Shown here: positions 1 to 5,905 of the stretch, piece after piece
Position numbering within the stretch: position 1 is the first letter of the stretch
Layout: every line of letters starts with the position of its first letter
Assembly: GCA_021647145.1 (NCBI GenBank)
Contig: JAKIVF010000161.1
Span: 1 to 5,905, forward strand
From: Methylococcaceae bacterium
GTDB taxonomy: Bacteria > Pseudomonadota > Gammaproteobacteria > Methylococcales > Methylomonadaceae
DNA length: 5,905 nt
Direction of reading: 5' to 3'
Notes under the pieces: generated by a model
The model's input: only the letters and a program-made list of their open reading frames with translations
The model's database searches: none
Told to the model about the DNA's origin: nothing
Position numbers and translations under genes: made by a program

Positions 1-121
1 CAAAACATATGTTAAGAGAGCATAAGATTGAACTTATCAAGACTAACTACTCTCCATCTCTATGTTTTTATTAGACAAGTAAGTTTAAATTTTACCGGGT
101 GTGATTAAAAGTGGAGTAAAT

Positions 122-167
122 GGTTAGCTAAAAATGTTAGATTAACGATAGATCTGTTAGCCAAACC
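122..167. repeat. Imperfect inverted repeat with nested hairpin
   Basis: GGTT (122-125) and GCTAA (127-131) can pair with TTAGC (157-161) and AACC (164-167), leaving a small internal bulge. Inside the loop, GTTA (136-139) can pair with TAAC (143-146). The word GTTAG occurs three times, at 123, 136 and 156. This could be a structured RNA element just upstream of the terminator or an operator cluster. In AT-rich intergenic DNA such pairing can also arise by chance, so the call is weak. Confidence 0.25.
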
Positions 168-204
168 TAAGCATGAGAGTTGGTAAGCTACTTCTTTAAG
201 AAAA

Positions 205-233
205 AAGATAAATATTTTATCTTCACTTTTTTT
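205..233 (+). terminator. AT-rich rho-independent terminator
   Basis: A perfect 8-base-pair stem (AAGATAAA at 205-212, TTTATCTT at 216-223) closes a 3-base loop and is followed by a run of seven T at 227-233. The stem has only one G:C pair, so it is thermodynamically modest. An A-rich run (201-206) on the other side means it could also work on the minus strand. It would end transcription coming from before the window and isolate the operon that starts at 294. Confidence 0.5.
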
Positions 234-252
234 AATCAGCCCTGATTTTACC

Positions 253-281
253 TTGTAATTTAGTTTTTATTTTCTTATAAA
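253..281 (+). promoter_or_regulatory. Possible sigma70-type promoter
   Basis: TTGTAA (253-258, four of six matches to TTGACA) and TATAAA (276-281, five of six matches to TATAAT) are separated by exactly 17 bases. The difficulty is position: transcription would begin near 288, leaving only about six bases before the ATG at 294 and excluding the AGGTG at 284-288 from the message. Either the message is nearly leaderless, or the real promoter lies slightly upstream; for example TGTAAT at 254-259 could be the -10, with a poor -35 near 231-236. Confidence 0.3.
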
Positions 282-293
282 TTAGGTGCTGAT

Positions 294-719
294 ATGCCAG
301 TTAAATCAAAAATAACTGTATCATCAAATAAAGTTAAATCAATTGATCCGAATTGTTATGAGTGGATTTCTGTTGCTGCCTATTTTAAAGCTAAGGCCAG
401 AAATTTTGAACCGGGAAAGGAGTTGGATGATTGGTTGGAAGCTGAGCTTGATTATATTAAAGTACAGATAAAATCTTTTTTTGTACGTTTTGAGGAAGAT
501 GGTGGTATGTCATTAGCTGAGTTACAAGAATTAGGTCGCTATGTTGGAATAGATCATCCAGAAGGCATTAATTCTGAAGTAGAATTGATTCGCAAGATTC
601 AAAAAATTTCGAAGCACCGTCCTTGTTTTCAATCTAACTATAGAAACAATTGTGAAGAAACTGAATGTGAATGGCGAGTTGAATGCAAAAAACTAATCGC
701 TGACTGGTATCATAAATAG
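294..719 (+). CDS. DUF2934 / SAP-like protein with C-terminal four-cysteine cluster
   Basis: This 141-residue soluble protein has three recognisable parts. Residues about 22-52 match the DUF2934 pattern (AAYFKAKARNFEPGKELDDWLEAE). Residues about 72-107 resemble a SAP/Rho-N-like helix-extended-helix fold (LAELQELGRYVGI, then ELIRKIQ), a fold usually linked to nucleic-acid binding. The tail holds C111, C120, C125 and C131 (C-x8-C-x4-C-x5-C, with W127 and R128), which could hold a metal ion. The start is supported by AGGTG seven bases upstream. It reads in the same direction as the ATPase genes but is 53 bases away, so co-transcription is possible, not certain. No role in ATPase assembly is known to me; a nucleic-acid-binding or regulatory role is inferred from the fold only. 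Confidence 0.75.
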   Translation: MPVKSKITVSSNKVKSIDPNCYEWISVAAYFKAKARNFEPGKELDDWLEAELDYIKVQIKSFFVRFEEDGGMSLAELQELGRYVGIDHPEGINSEVELIRKIQKISKHRPCFQSNYRNNCEETECEWRVECKKLIADWYHK

Positions 720-772
720 ATTATCTGATTTTCTACTTTGAATGAAATGGCTTCACACTACCGAGTGCACAA

Positions 773-2131
773 ATGATTGAAAGTTTAATAAAGCATCATA
801 ATATAATTTCCATTGTGGGAAATATCATTACTGTTCACGTATCTCATACTAAAGGAACACAGGAAATTGTAACGCGTTTTGGTGACTTGGCGCGAATAGA
901 TGATGGAAATGACTCCCAGTCATTAGCACAAGTTATCAAAATAAATGGTAATGAAGTTTCGTTGCAATTATTCTCCGGAGCACAAGGTATTTCCACCCAT
1001 GCATCGGTTCGTTTTTTAGGTCATTCTATGCAGGTGACTTATTCTAATAATATTCTTGGGCGTATTTTTAATGGGGTAGGGGAGCCATTAGATGGAGGTT
1101 CTTCTTTACAGCCCGACCCTAAAGTAACCATTGAAAATGCTTCGGTTAATCCAATGAAACGGGTGTTGGCATCCAAAATGATTCGGACTAACGTACCGAT
1201 GATTGATTTATTTAATACCTTGGTAGAAAGTCAAAAAATTCCCATTTTTTCAGTGTCTGGTGAACCTTATAATCAGTTTTTAGCCCGTATTGGTATTCAG
1301 GCGGATGCGGATATTGTGGTGTTTGCTGGATTGGGTTTAATCTTTGATGATTTTCATTTTTTCCGTAGTCAGTTTGAAGAAGCAGGTGTTTTTGCTAGAA
1401 CTGTAATGTTTTGTAATCTAGCTTCAGACCCCATTGTAGAAAGACTGTTAGTGCCGGATATGGCATTAACCGTAGCAGAACGTTTTGCAGTTGAAGAGGG
1501 AAAACGTGTTCTGGTTTTAATGACAGATATGACAGCATATGCCGATGCAATGAAAGAAGTTGGTATATCAATGGAGCATGTACCCTCTAACCGCGGATAT
1601 ATGGGGGATTTGTATTCTCAGCTTGCTAAGCGTTATGAAAAAGCTTGTGATTATAGGGGGGCGGGGTCAGTTACTATACTAAGCGTAACCACAATGCCCG
1701 GAGGAGATGTCACACATCCTGTGCCTGATAATACCGGTTATATTACAGAAGGACAGTTTTATTTACACAATAAAATGCTGGATCCATTTGGTTCATTGTC
1801 CCGATTAAAACAGCATGTGATTGGTAAAGTGACTCGTGAAGATCATTCTCAAGTCATGAATACCATGATTCGTTTTTATTCAGGTGCAAATGAGGCAGAA
1901 CAAAAACAAGCCATGGCTTTCGAATTGTCAGCTTATGATCAAAAATTACTGCAATTTGGTCGGTTATTTAGAGAACGTTTTATGGATATTAATGTCTCAT
2001 TAGCATTAGAAGATGCACTGGATTTATGCTGGCAGACGCTTGCAGAATGTTTTGATGAAAGTGAATTGTTAATGAAGCAGGTATTGGTTGATAAATATTT
2101 TCCTGTTCTTGATCCGGCACAAAATGCCTAG
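773..2131 (+). CDS. atpB: V-type ATPase non-catalytic subunit B
   Basis: Subunit B alternates with catalytic subunit A in the hexameric V1 head and binds nucleotide without hydrolysing it. At 452 residues it has the usual full length. The N-terminal beta-barrel covers residues 1-75. The place of the P-loop (about 159-168, FSVSGEPYNQ) lacks the Lys-Thr/Ser of a Walker A motif, which separates B from A. Other family landmarks are PMIDLFN (142-148), RGYMGDLY (274-281), MPGGDVTHPVPDNTGYITEG (308-327) and SLSRLK (341-346), whose R344 corresponds to the arginine that reaches into the catalytic A site. No strong ribosome site precedes the ATG, only a weak CGAG. Subunit A normally sits directly upstream in related operons and is absent here. 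The gene overlaps atpD by eight bases. Family assignment is secure. Confidence 0.96.
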   Translation: MIESLIKHHNIISIVGNIITVHVSHTKGTQEIVTRFGDLARIDDGNDSQSLAQVIKINGNEVSLQLFSGAQGISTHASVRFLGHSMQVTYSNNILGRIFNGVGEPLDGGSSLQPDPKVTIENASVNPMKRVLASKMIRTNVPMIDLFNTLVESQKIPIFSVSGEPYNQFLARIGIQADADIVVFAGLGLIFDDFHFFRSQFEEAGVFARTVMFCNLASDPIVERLLVPDMALTVAERFAVEEGKRVLVLMTDMTAYADAMKEVGISMEHVPSNRGYMGDLYSQLAKRYEKACDYRGAGSVTILSVTTMPGGDVTHPVPDNTGYITEGQFYLHNKMLDPFGSLSRLKQHVIGKVTREDHSQVMNTMIRFYSGANEAEQKQAMAFELSAYDQKLLQFGRLFRERFMDINVSLALEDALDLCWQTLAECFDESELLMKQVLVDKYFPVLDPAQNA

Positions 2132-2726
2132 ATTGTCTTTTAGTAAAGCAGCTTTGCATAAGGAAGATGCGCAGTTAAAACGCTTTAAACAATATTTACC
2201 TTCACTGGATTTAAAACGCCAGCAATTAGTAGTTGAACGGACAAAAGCAATGGTTCAATTAACCGATACTCAAACCCAAATAGAACGTTGTTATGCACGA
2301 GTTAAGGAGCAACTTCCTATGTTATCAAATGAACATGTTGATATGGGTGGTTTAGTGACTATTCGGCAAGTTGAGATGAGTGAAGAAAATGTGGTGGGTG
2401 TTAAATTGCCTTATTTGAAACAGATTGAAATTCAATCTGAACCTTATTCTTTGTTATCCAAACCGCATTGGGTTGATTTTCTTGTGGTTCAGTTAAAAGA
2501 AATGTTGGAATTAAAGATAAAACTGGACGTCGAACAAAAGAGAGTAGAAATTTTGCAACAAGCAGTGAATAAAGTTACTCAACGAGTCAATCTATTCGAC
2601 AAAGTTTTGATTCCTAGAGCACAACAGAATATTAGAAAAATCAGAATTTTCCTTTCTGATACAGAAAGAGCCGCGGTAATCAGAGCTAAAATTACTAAAA
2701 ACAAAAGGCTTAAGGGCGCATTTTAA
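2124..2726 (+). CDS. atpD: V-type ATPase central stalk subunit D
   Basis: Subunit D is the coiled-coil axle that turns inside the A3B3 head and couples nucleotide hydrolysis to the membrane ring. I chose the ATG at 2124, giving 200 residues beginning MPRLSFSKAAL, because family members start with this kind of short segment before the first long helix. An ATG at 2088 in the same frame would add 12 residues that are merely the end of atpB read out of frame. Residues about 8-65 and 120-195 form the two long antiparallel helices. The C-terminal signature RVNLFDKVLIPRAQQNIRKI (154-173) is typical. There is no clear ribosome site; the eight-base overlap with atpB points to translational coupling. 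The only in-window rotor partner is K; subunit F is not seen. Confidence 0.93.
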   Translation: MPRLSFSKAALHKEDAQLKRFKQYLPSLDLKRQQLVVERTKAMVQLTDTQTQIERCYARVKEQLPMLSNEHVDMGGLVTIRQVEMSEENVVGVKLPYLKQIEIQSEPYSLLSKPHWVDFLVVQLKEMLELKIKLDVEQKRVEILQQAVNKVTQRVNLFDKVLIPRAQQNIRKIRIFLSDTERAAVIRAKITKNKRLKGAF

Positions 2727-4528
2727 TGACTATTGTTGCACTTAAAAAAATCACTTTATGTGGCTTAAGACTAGAAAAAAATGAGGTTCTTGAAAAGCTT
2801 CAAGTATTAGGTAGCGCACATTTAATACCGCTAAATAAGCAAATTTTTTCTACTGAAATTACCACTGAAAAACTTACAAAAAGAGCTGTTGAGGCACTTA
2901 AATATCTAATTCGGTGTACAAGAAAACGTCACCAGATTAATAATGATGAAGATTTTGATTTAAACAATGTTGTGCAGCAGGCTTTACAAATACAAACTGA
3001 TATTAGAACCCTAAACGATCAACGTGATTTTCTGATAAAGCGTATTGAAGAAATTAAACCTTGGGGTGATTTTAATCTGTCAACTGAGGATGATTTAGGG
3101 GGGGTGAAATTCTGGTTTTATATTGTTCCTAAACGGCTGATGAAGCAGTTGAAGAATGATTTAGTTTATCAGGTGGTACATGTTGATAATACACAGTGTT
3201 TTGTTGTGGTTCTTTCCGAGCAGGAACCACCTACAGCAAGTGTTCCCGTGCTAAGAACACATACCGGGAAAGTTCCATTGTCTGTGTTAAAAAGAAATTT
3301 GCAGGCGATAGAATTGGCCATAGAAGATAAACAAGCTGAAAGGCAATCATTAACCCGTTGGATTTCCTTAATCGCACAAAATCTAGCCAAAAATGAAAAT
3401 GCTATTGCCTTAAAAGTAGCAAAGTCTTTAAGTCTGGATGATAAAGACCTGTTTATGATTCAGGCGTGGGTGCCTGTCAAAAAAATTTCAATATTTGAGG
3501 TTTTTGCAAAACATAATGGCTTGGTATTAATGGTTGAAGACCTTCAGTCGGAAGACCTTCCTCCTACTTTACTAGAAAATTCAGAATTGTTAGCTGGCGG
3601 TGAAGAAGTTGTTAAATTTTATCAAACGCCTGCTTATAATGACTGGGATCCCTCTATGGTGCTGTTTTTCTCTTTTGCTTTTTTCTTTGCCATGATTTTA
3701 TCTGATGCAGGTTACGCAGCCTTTTTTGGTTTCTTGCTGGCCTTGAAGTGGAAAAATCTGGGGAAGGCCATGCAAGGAAAAAGATTACGCATGTTAGCCC
3801 TGGTTACTATTATTTTCTCAATTATCTGGGGCATTTTGACAGGCGGATATTTTGGTTTTAGCCCAACCGAAGATTCTTTTGCAGGGTCTTTAAAAATTCT
3901 GGATATTAATGATTTTGATAGTATGATGCGCCTATCAATAGCCGTTGGTGCTATCCATATCATATTAGCAAATCTGATAAAAGTTTATCAATCTAAAACC
4001 AAGAAAGATATGGTTGCCGCATTGGGTTGGATTTGTTTAGTGGTCGGCGGGTTTCTTCTCTGGCTGGTAAAAAGTGGTGTACTTAATGATCAATTATTGA
4101 ATAAAGTAGCAATTTCTTTACTAATCATGGGTTCGGGGTTATTGTTGTTTTTTAGCAGTGAAAGAATAATAAAAAAACCCAGTGATGCTTTTTTGAAGAT
4201 ACTGGATGGACTTAAAAATATAACGGGAATTACAAAAATATTTGGTGATATTCTTAGTTATATGCGCCTTTTTGCACTGGGGTTGGCAAGTACATCTTTA
4301 GCGTTAACTTTCAATCAGCTAGCTGAACAAGTTTATTCTTCAGCATCTGGTTTAGGATTATTGTCCAGTATTTTAATTCTCATTTTAGGGCATTCTTTAA
4401 ACTTAATGTTGTGCTTAATGAGCGGTGTTGTTCATGGTTTACGATTAAATTTTATTGAGTTTTATAACTGGAGTGTTTCAGATGAAGGCTATGCTTTTAA
4501 AGCATTTTCTAACAAAGGAGGTGTGTAA
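2726..4528 (+). CDS. atpI: V-type ATPase membrane subunit I (a-type stator)
   Basis: This 600-residue protein is the a-subunit homologue that forms the two ion half-channels beside the proteolipid ring and anchors the peripheral stalks. Residues 1-305 form the cytoplasmic arm, with helical stretches around 85-112 and 187-232. From about 310 to 575 there are roughly eight membrane segments (311-340 as a hairpin, 356-378, 401-420, 430-449, 460-477, 507-530, 545-572). R514 in SYMRLFALGLAS corresponds to the essential ion-path arginine (yeast Vph1 R735), and R573 in HGLRLNFIEFYNW to the second conserved arginine. The ATG overlaps the atpD stop as TAATG, with AAGGG (2712-2716) nine bases upstream. 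It is close to the usual length (about 600-660), with all key residues present, so it appears intact. Confidence 0.95.
   Translation: MTIVALKKITLCGLRLEKNEVLEKLQVLGSAHLIPLNKQIFSTEITTEKLTKRAVEALKYLIRCTRKRHQINNDEDFDLNNVVQQALQIQTDIRTLNDQRDFLIKRIEEIKPWGDFNLSTEDDLGGVKFWFYIVPKRLMKQLKNDLVYQVVHVDNTQCFVVVLSEQEPPTASVPVLRTHTGKVPLSVLKRNLQAIELAIEDKQAERQSLTRWISLIAQNLAKNENAIALKVAKSLSLDDKDLFMIQAWVPVKKISIFEVFAKHNGLVLMVEDLQSEDLPPTLLENSELLAGGEEVVKFYQTPAYNDWDPSMVLFFSFAFFFAMILSDAGYAAFFGFLLALKWKNLGKAMQGKRLRMLALVTIIFSIIWGILTGGYFGFSPTEDSFAGSLKILDINDFDSMMRLSIAVGAIHIILANLIKVYQSKTKKDMVAALGWICLVVGGFLLWLVKSGVLNDQLLNKVAISLLIMGSGLLLFFSSERIIKKPSDAFLKILDGLKNITGITKIFGDILSYMRLFALGLASTSLALTFNQLAEQVYSSASGLGLLSSILILILGHSLNLMLCLMSGVVHGLRLNFIEFYNWSVSDEGYAFKAFSNKGGV
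4514..4521 (+). promoter_or_regulatory. Strong ribosome binding site of atpK
   Basis: AAAGGAGG lies six bases before the atpK ATG, inside the last codons of atpI. It is the best Shine-Dalgarno match in the window; the other ATPase genes have weak or partial sites. A boosted start suits a proteolipid needed in about ten copies per enzyme, whereas subunit I is needed once. Confidence 0.8.
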
Positions 4529-4971
4529 TGTCTGATTTTATTTTGATTTTAGGCTGGATTGGTTTATATGCCCCAATGGCATTGGGTGCAATAGGTAGTA
4601 TCATGGGTTGTGCAGTTGCAGGTCAGGCTGCTATTGGAGCCATGCTGGATACAGAAAGTGGCTATGGTCGTTATGTGGGGGTTTCTGCTATGCCATCATC
4701 GCAAGTGATATACGGTATTGTAGTTATGTTTACACTAAATAGAACCATTACAATCGAAAATTCACCTGGCATTTTTGCTGTCGGTACGCTTTGTGGATTG
4801 GCTTTATTATTTAGTGCTGTTTATCAGGGACAATGTTGTGCATCTGCGATACATGCTTCCAAAGCAAAGCCAGAAATATTTGGCTTATCTGTTGCTCCAG
4901 CAGCAATTGTAGAAGGTTTTGCTGTTTTTGCTTTCATTTTTGCTTTGGTTATCAGTAGCAGTATTCCTTAG
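4528..4971 (+). CDS. atpK: V-type ATPase proteolipid subunit K (rotor ring, predicted Na+-type)
   Basis: Subunit K forms the membrane rotor ring that carries ions past subunit I. The 147 residues make a duplicated hairpin with four membrane helices (about 9-38, 55-74, 80-110, 120-145). Only the last helix has the ion-carrying carboxylate, E129 in AAIVEGFAV; the first hairpin has S58-Q59 at the equivalent place, as in V-type rings with one site per four helices. Compared from memory with Enterococcus hirae NtpK, the Na+ ligands L61, T64, Q65, Q110 and E139, plus Y68, line up with M55, S58, Q59, Q100, E129 and Y62. Since L61 contributes a backbone carbonyl and S can replace T, a complete Na+ site is inferred. 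The start codon overlaps the atpI stop by one base. Confidence 0.93.
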   Translation: MSDFILILGWIGLYAPMALGAIGSIMGCAVAGQAAIGAMLDTESGYGRYVGVSAMPSSQVIYGIVVMFTLNRTITIENSPGIFAVGTLCGLALLFSAVYQGQCCASAIHASKAKPEIFGLSVAPAAIVEGFAVFAFIFALVISSSIP

Positions 4972-4980
4972 GTATAGACT

Positions 4981-5400
4981 ATGACTAAAACTCAACTACA
5001 TATTGCTTCATCGGGTGTAGAGGCTTTGATTGAAAGACTCAGAAATGAAGGTGTAACAGCGGGTCAGAAAAAAGCAGAAGATCTGATCATTAATGCGCAG
5101 AAACATGCTGAGTGGATAATAGAAGAAGCTGAGCTAGAAGCAAAGGAGTTGATAGATAATGCACAGCAACAAGCTATTGATATAAAGGCTTCCGGAGAGG
5201 ATGCTTTGCAACTGGCGGCAAGAGATGCTTTGCTAAAGCTACGCGATACATTACTAGGTAGTTTTAGCCACGAAGTCATGCGTGTAGTAGGCGAACAGAT
5301 GACAGATAAAGCATTTATGCAGAAATTGATTCTCTCACTGGCAGGCACTGTTCGAAAAAAAACAGAGCTAGATGATCATAAAGATATTGTAATAAATTAG
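4981..5400 (+). CDS. atpE: V-type ATPase peripheral stalk subunit E, C-terminally truncated
   Basis: Subunit E pairs with a partner helix to form the peripheral stalk that stops the A3B3 head from rotating. Residues 12-90 form a long charged, alanine-rich helix (AEDLIINAQKHAEWIIEEAE, then ELIDNAQQQA), and residues 90-125 (LLGSF through KLILSLAG) match the start of the C-terminal globular domain. Family members run to about 190-210 residues; this frame stops at 139, in a stretch (DDHKDIVIN) that looks like the first strand of that domain. The 60-70 missing residues do not appear in any + frame downstream, where base composition changes abruptly. The start has a modest site, TTAGG at 4968-4972, overlapping the atpK stop. 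In chlamydial-type operons E comes first, not last. A functional short variant is possible, but a broken gene is more likely. Confidence 0.8.
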   Translation: MTKTQLHIASSGVEALIERLRNEGVTAGQKKAEDLIINAQKHAEWIIEEAELEAKELIDNAQQQAIDIKASGEDALQLAARDALLKLRDTLLGSFSHEVMRVVGEQMTDKAFMQKLILSLAGTVRKKTELDDHKDIVIN

Positions 5401-5899
5401 ATTTACTAAAAAAACATCTCTCTTGAAAAACTGGATAGCTTCTTTGACCATTGACCTTTGTATTTCCCCAATTTTTATATTCAAAAAAACTTTTTAACTT
5501 TTCTCCATTATTCCCAGTATAACTTCCTACATATTTTCTAGCTTCTCCTGAACCCTTAAAAATTTTAAGTTTATTTTTATCGTTAAAATTAGATAATATG
5601 TTTGATTTATATTTTGATAAATCTAATGTATCTGCTACCAACTTTTTTGCTTTTACTCTATTATAATATCTTTTTATATTGTTTTGTAGGTTTTCTTTAT
5701 ATGGCTTTTCTAGTTTGTCAATTTTAGTGTTTAATTGGCTTAGACTCATCATTTCATAGTGTTGATCGGTTTTTTTGTCGTCTAAATTATCTAGGTCTGA
5801 AATATCAAAATTTATTTGATGTTCTGTAAAATGTGATTTTACAAAAGGCATTTTATCTTTATTAATATTAACAATTTTTTTAGGTTTTATATCCTCCAT
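5315..5899 (-). CDS. Unrecognised AT-rich protein, probably a gene fragment open at the window edge
   Basis: I do not recognise this 194-residue frame. It is rich in Lys, Asn, Asp and Ser, has no signal peptide or membrane segment, and has a charged, probably helical stretch at residues 52-95, followed by a Gly/Tyr/Lys-rich part (115-160, including KGSGEARKYVGSYTGN and FFEYKNWGNTKVNGQ). The ATG at 5899 is only the first Met in view: the frame stays open to the window end, and no ribosome site is visible before it (GGAGG falls just inside the gene). The true start may therefore lie beyond 5905. Residues after about 166 are read antisense through atpE, so the original C-terminus is probably lost and the final 28 residues are accidental. 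G+C of 5401-5905 is about 24%, far below its neighbours, which suggests foreign origin. Confidence 0.5.
   Translation of the reverse strand: MEDIKPKKIVNINKDKMPFVKSHFTEHQINFDISDLDNLDDKKTDQHYEMMSLSQLNTKIDKLEKPYKENLQNNIKRYYNRVKAKKLVADTLDLSKYKSNILSNFNDKNKLKIFKGSGEARKYVGSYTGNNGEKLKSFFEYKNWGNTKVNGQRSYPVFQERCFFSKSNLLQYLYDHLALFFFEQCLPVRESISA
5390..5405. other. Inferred recombination or insertion junction
   Basis: At this point the E subunit similarity ends, the base composition falls from about 40% to about 24% G+C, and an unrelated minus-strand frame begins. No terminator, inverted repeat end, target-site duplication or tRNA end is visible here. The exact base cannot be fixed from one sequence; the likely range is about 5385-5410. 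Confidence 0.45.
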
Positions 5900-5905
5900 A
5901 TAATA

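Larger units (their letters stand above)
1..293. other. Intergenic leader region, no convincing gene
   Basis: No reading frame here looks like a protein. Frame 3 is open from the window edge to a TAG at 72-74, about 23 codons, which could be the tail of an upstream gene but is too short to support. The stretch holds a 10-base palindrome at 4-13 (AACATATGTT), a cluster of imperfect inverted repeats at 122-167, a hairpin plus T-tract at 205-233 and possible promoter elements at 253-281. It most likely contains the end of an upstream transcription unit and the start of the one that follows. Confidence 0.6.

Noticed and set aside
4..13. Ten-base palindrome AACATATGTT as an operator
   Set aside because: It is a single AT-rich copy at the window edge with no nearby promoter or gene start to regulate.
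2088..2123. Upstream ATG that would extend atpD by 12 residues
   Set aside because: The added residues lie in the end of atpB and do not resemble the family N-terminus, whereas the ATG at 2124 fits the family and the coupled overlap.
3169..3390. Minus-strand frame of 73 codons inside atpI
   Set aside because: It lies wholly antisense to a secure, conserved gene, has no ribosome site and has a composition expected of a shadow frame.
3536..3560. Direct repeat of GAAGACCTTC, two copies five bases apart
   Set aside because: It lies within atpI coding sequence as two similar Glu-Asp-Leu stretches; two short copies are consistent with chance.
3712..3963. Minus-strand frame of 83 codons inside atpI
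   Set aside because: It is antisense to the conserved membrane domain of subunit I and has no independent coding evidence.
5064..5348. Minus-strand frame of 94 codons inside atpE, rich in Ser, Ala and Cys
   Set aside because: It is the antisense shadow of an alanine- and glutamate-rich helix; the Ser/Ala/Cys-rich product is typical of such reversal.
5394..5495. Frameshifted continuation of atpE past its stop
   Set aside because: The alternative + frames after the stop give short, non-helical peptides with no resemblance to the E globular domain, so a simple frameshift does not restore the missing part.

Overview
This window carries most of a bacterial V-type (A/V-type) ATPase gene cluster on the + strand, flanked by one small regulatory-looking gene upstream and a very AT-rich, unrecognised minus-strand reading frame downstream. 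The layout is: a 293-base leader with a hairpin/T-tract terminator and a possible promoter; a 141-residue DUF2934/SAP-like/four-cysteine protein; then atpB (non-catalytic nucleotide-binding subunit), atpD (central rotor stalk), atpI (membrane stator, a-type subunit), atpK (proteolipid rotor ring) and a shortened atpE (peripheral stalk). The five ATPase genes are tightly packed: B/D overlap by 8 bases, D/I by 1 base and I/K by 1 base, and K and E are 9 bases apart. They are almost certainly one translationally coupled operon.

Together these genes supply the rotor axle (D), rotor ring (K), ion half-channels (I), one of the two head subunits (B) and part of the stator stalk (E). The catalytic subunit A, with its intact P-loop, is not in the window, nor is a C-like (DUF2764) or F subunit. 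In the chlamydial/spirochaetal type of cluster the order is E - C-like - A - B - D - I - K. Here the order is B - D - I - K - E, a circular permutation, so A and the C-like gene would be expected after E. Instead, E stops at 139 residues (relatives are about 190-210), and directly after it the sequence falls from about 40% G+C (the atpE gene) to about 24% G+C (5401-5905, hand count). That AT-rich stretch is open on the minus strand and runs antisense into the end of atpE. This looks like a recombination or insertion breakpoint near 5395-5400 that shortened both genes.

The proteolipid keeps, at the matching positions, the residues that bind Na+ in the Enterococcus hirae NtpK ring (S58, Q59, Y62, Q100, E129), so the enzyme is predicted to move Na+ rather than H+. 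The organism is a bacterium with moderately low G+C. The DUF2934 plus cysteine-cluster protein suggests a proteobacterium, possibly a gammaproteobacterium, but the sequence alone does not settle this. I see no transposase, CRISPR array, tRNA or rRNA. The main points of interest are the broken junction, the permuted and A-less gene order, and the Na+ signature; I do not see convincing evidence of a wholly new system.
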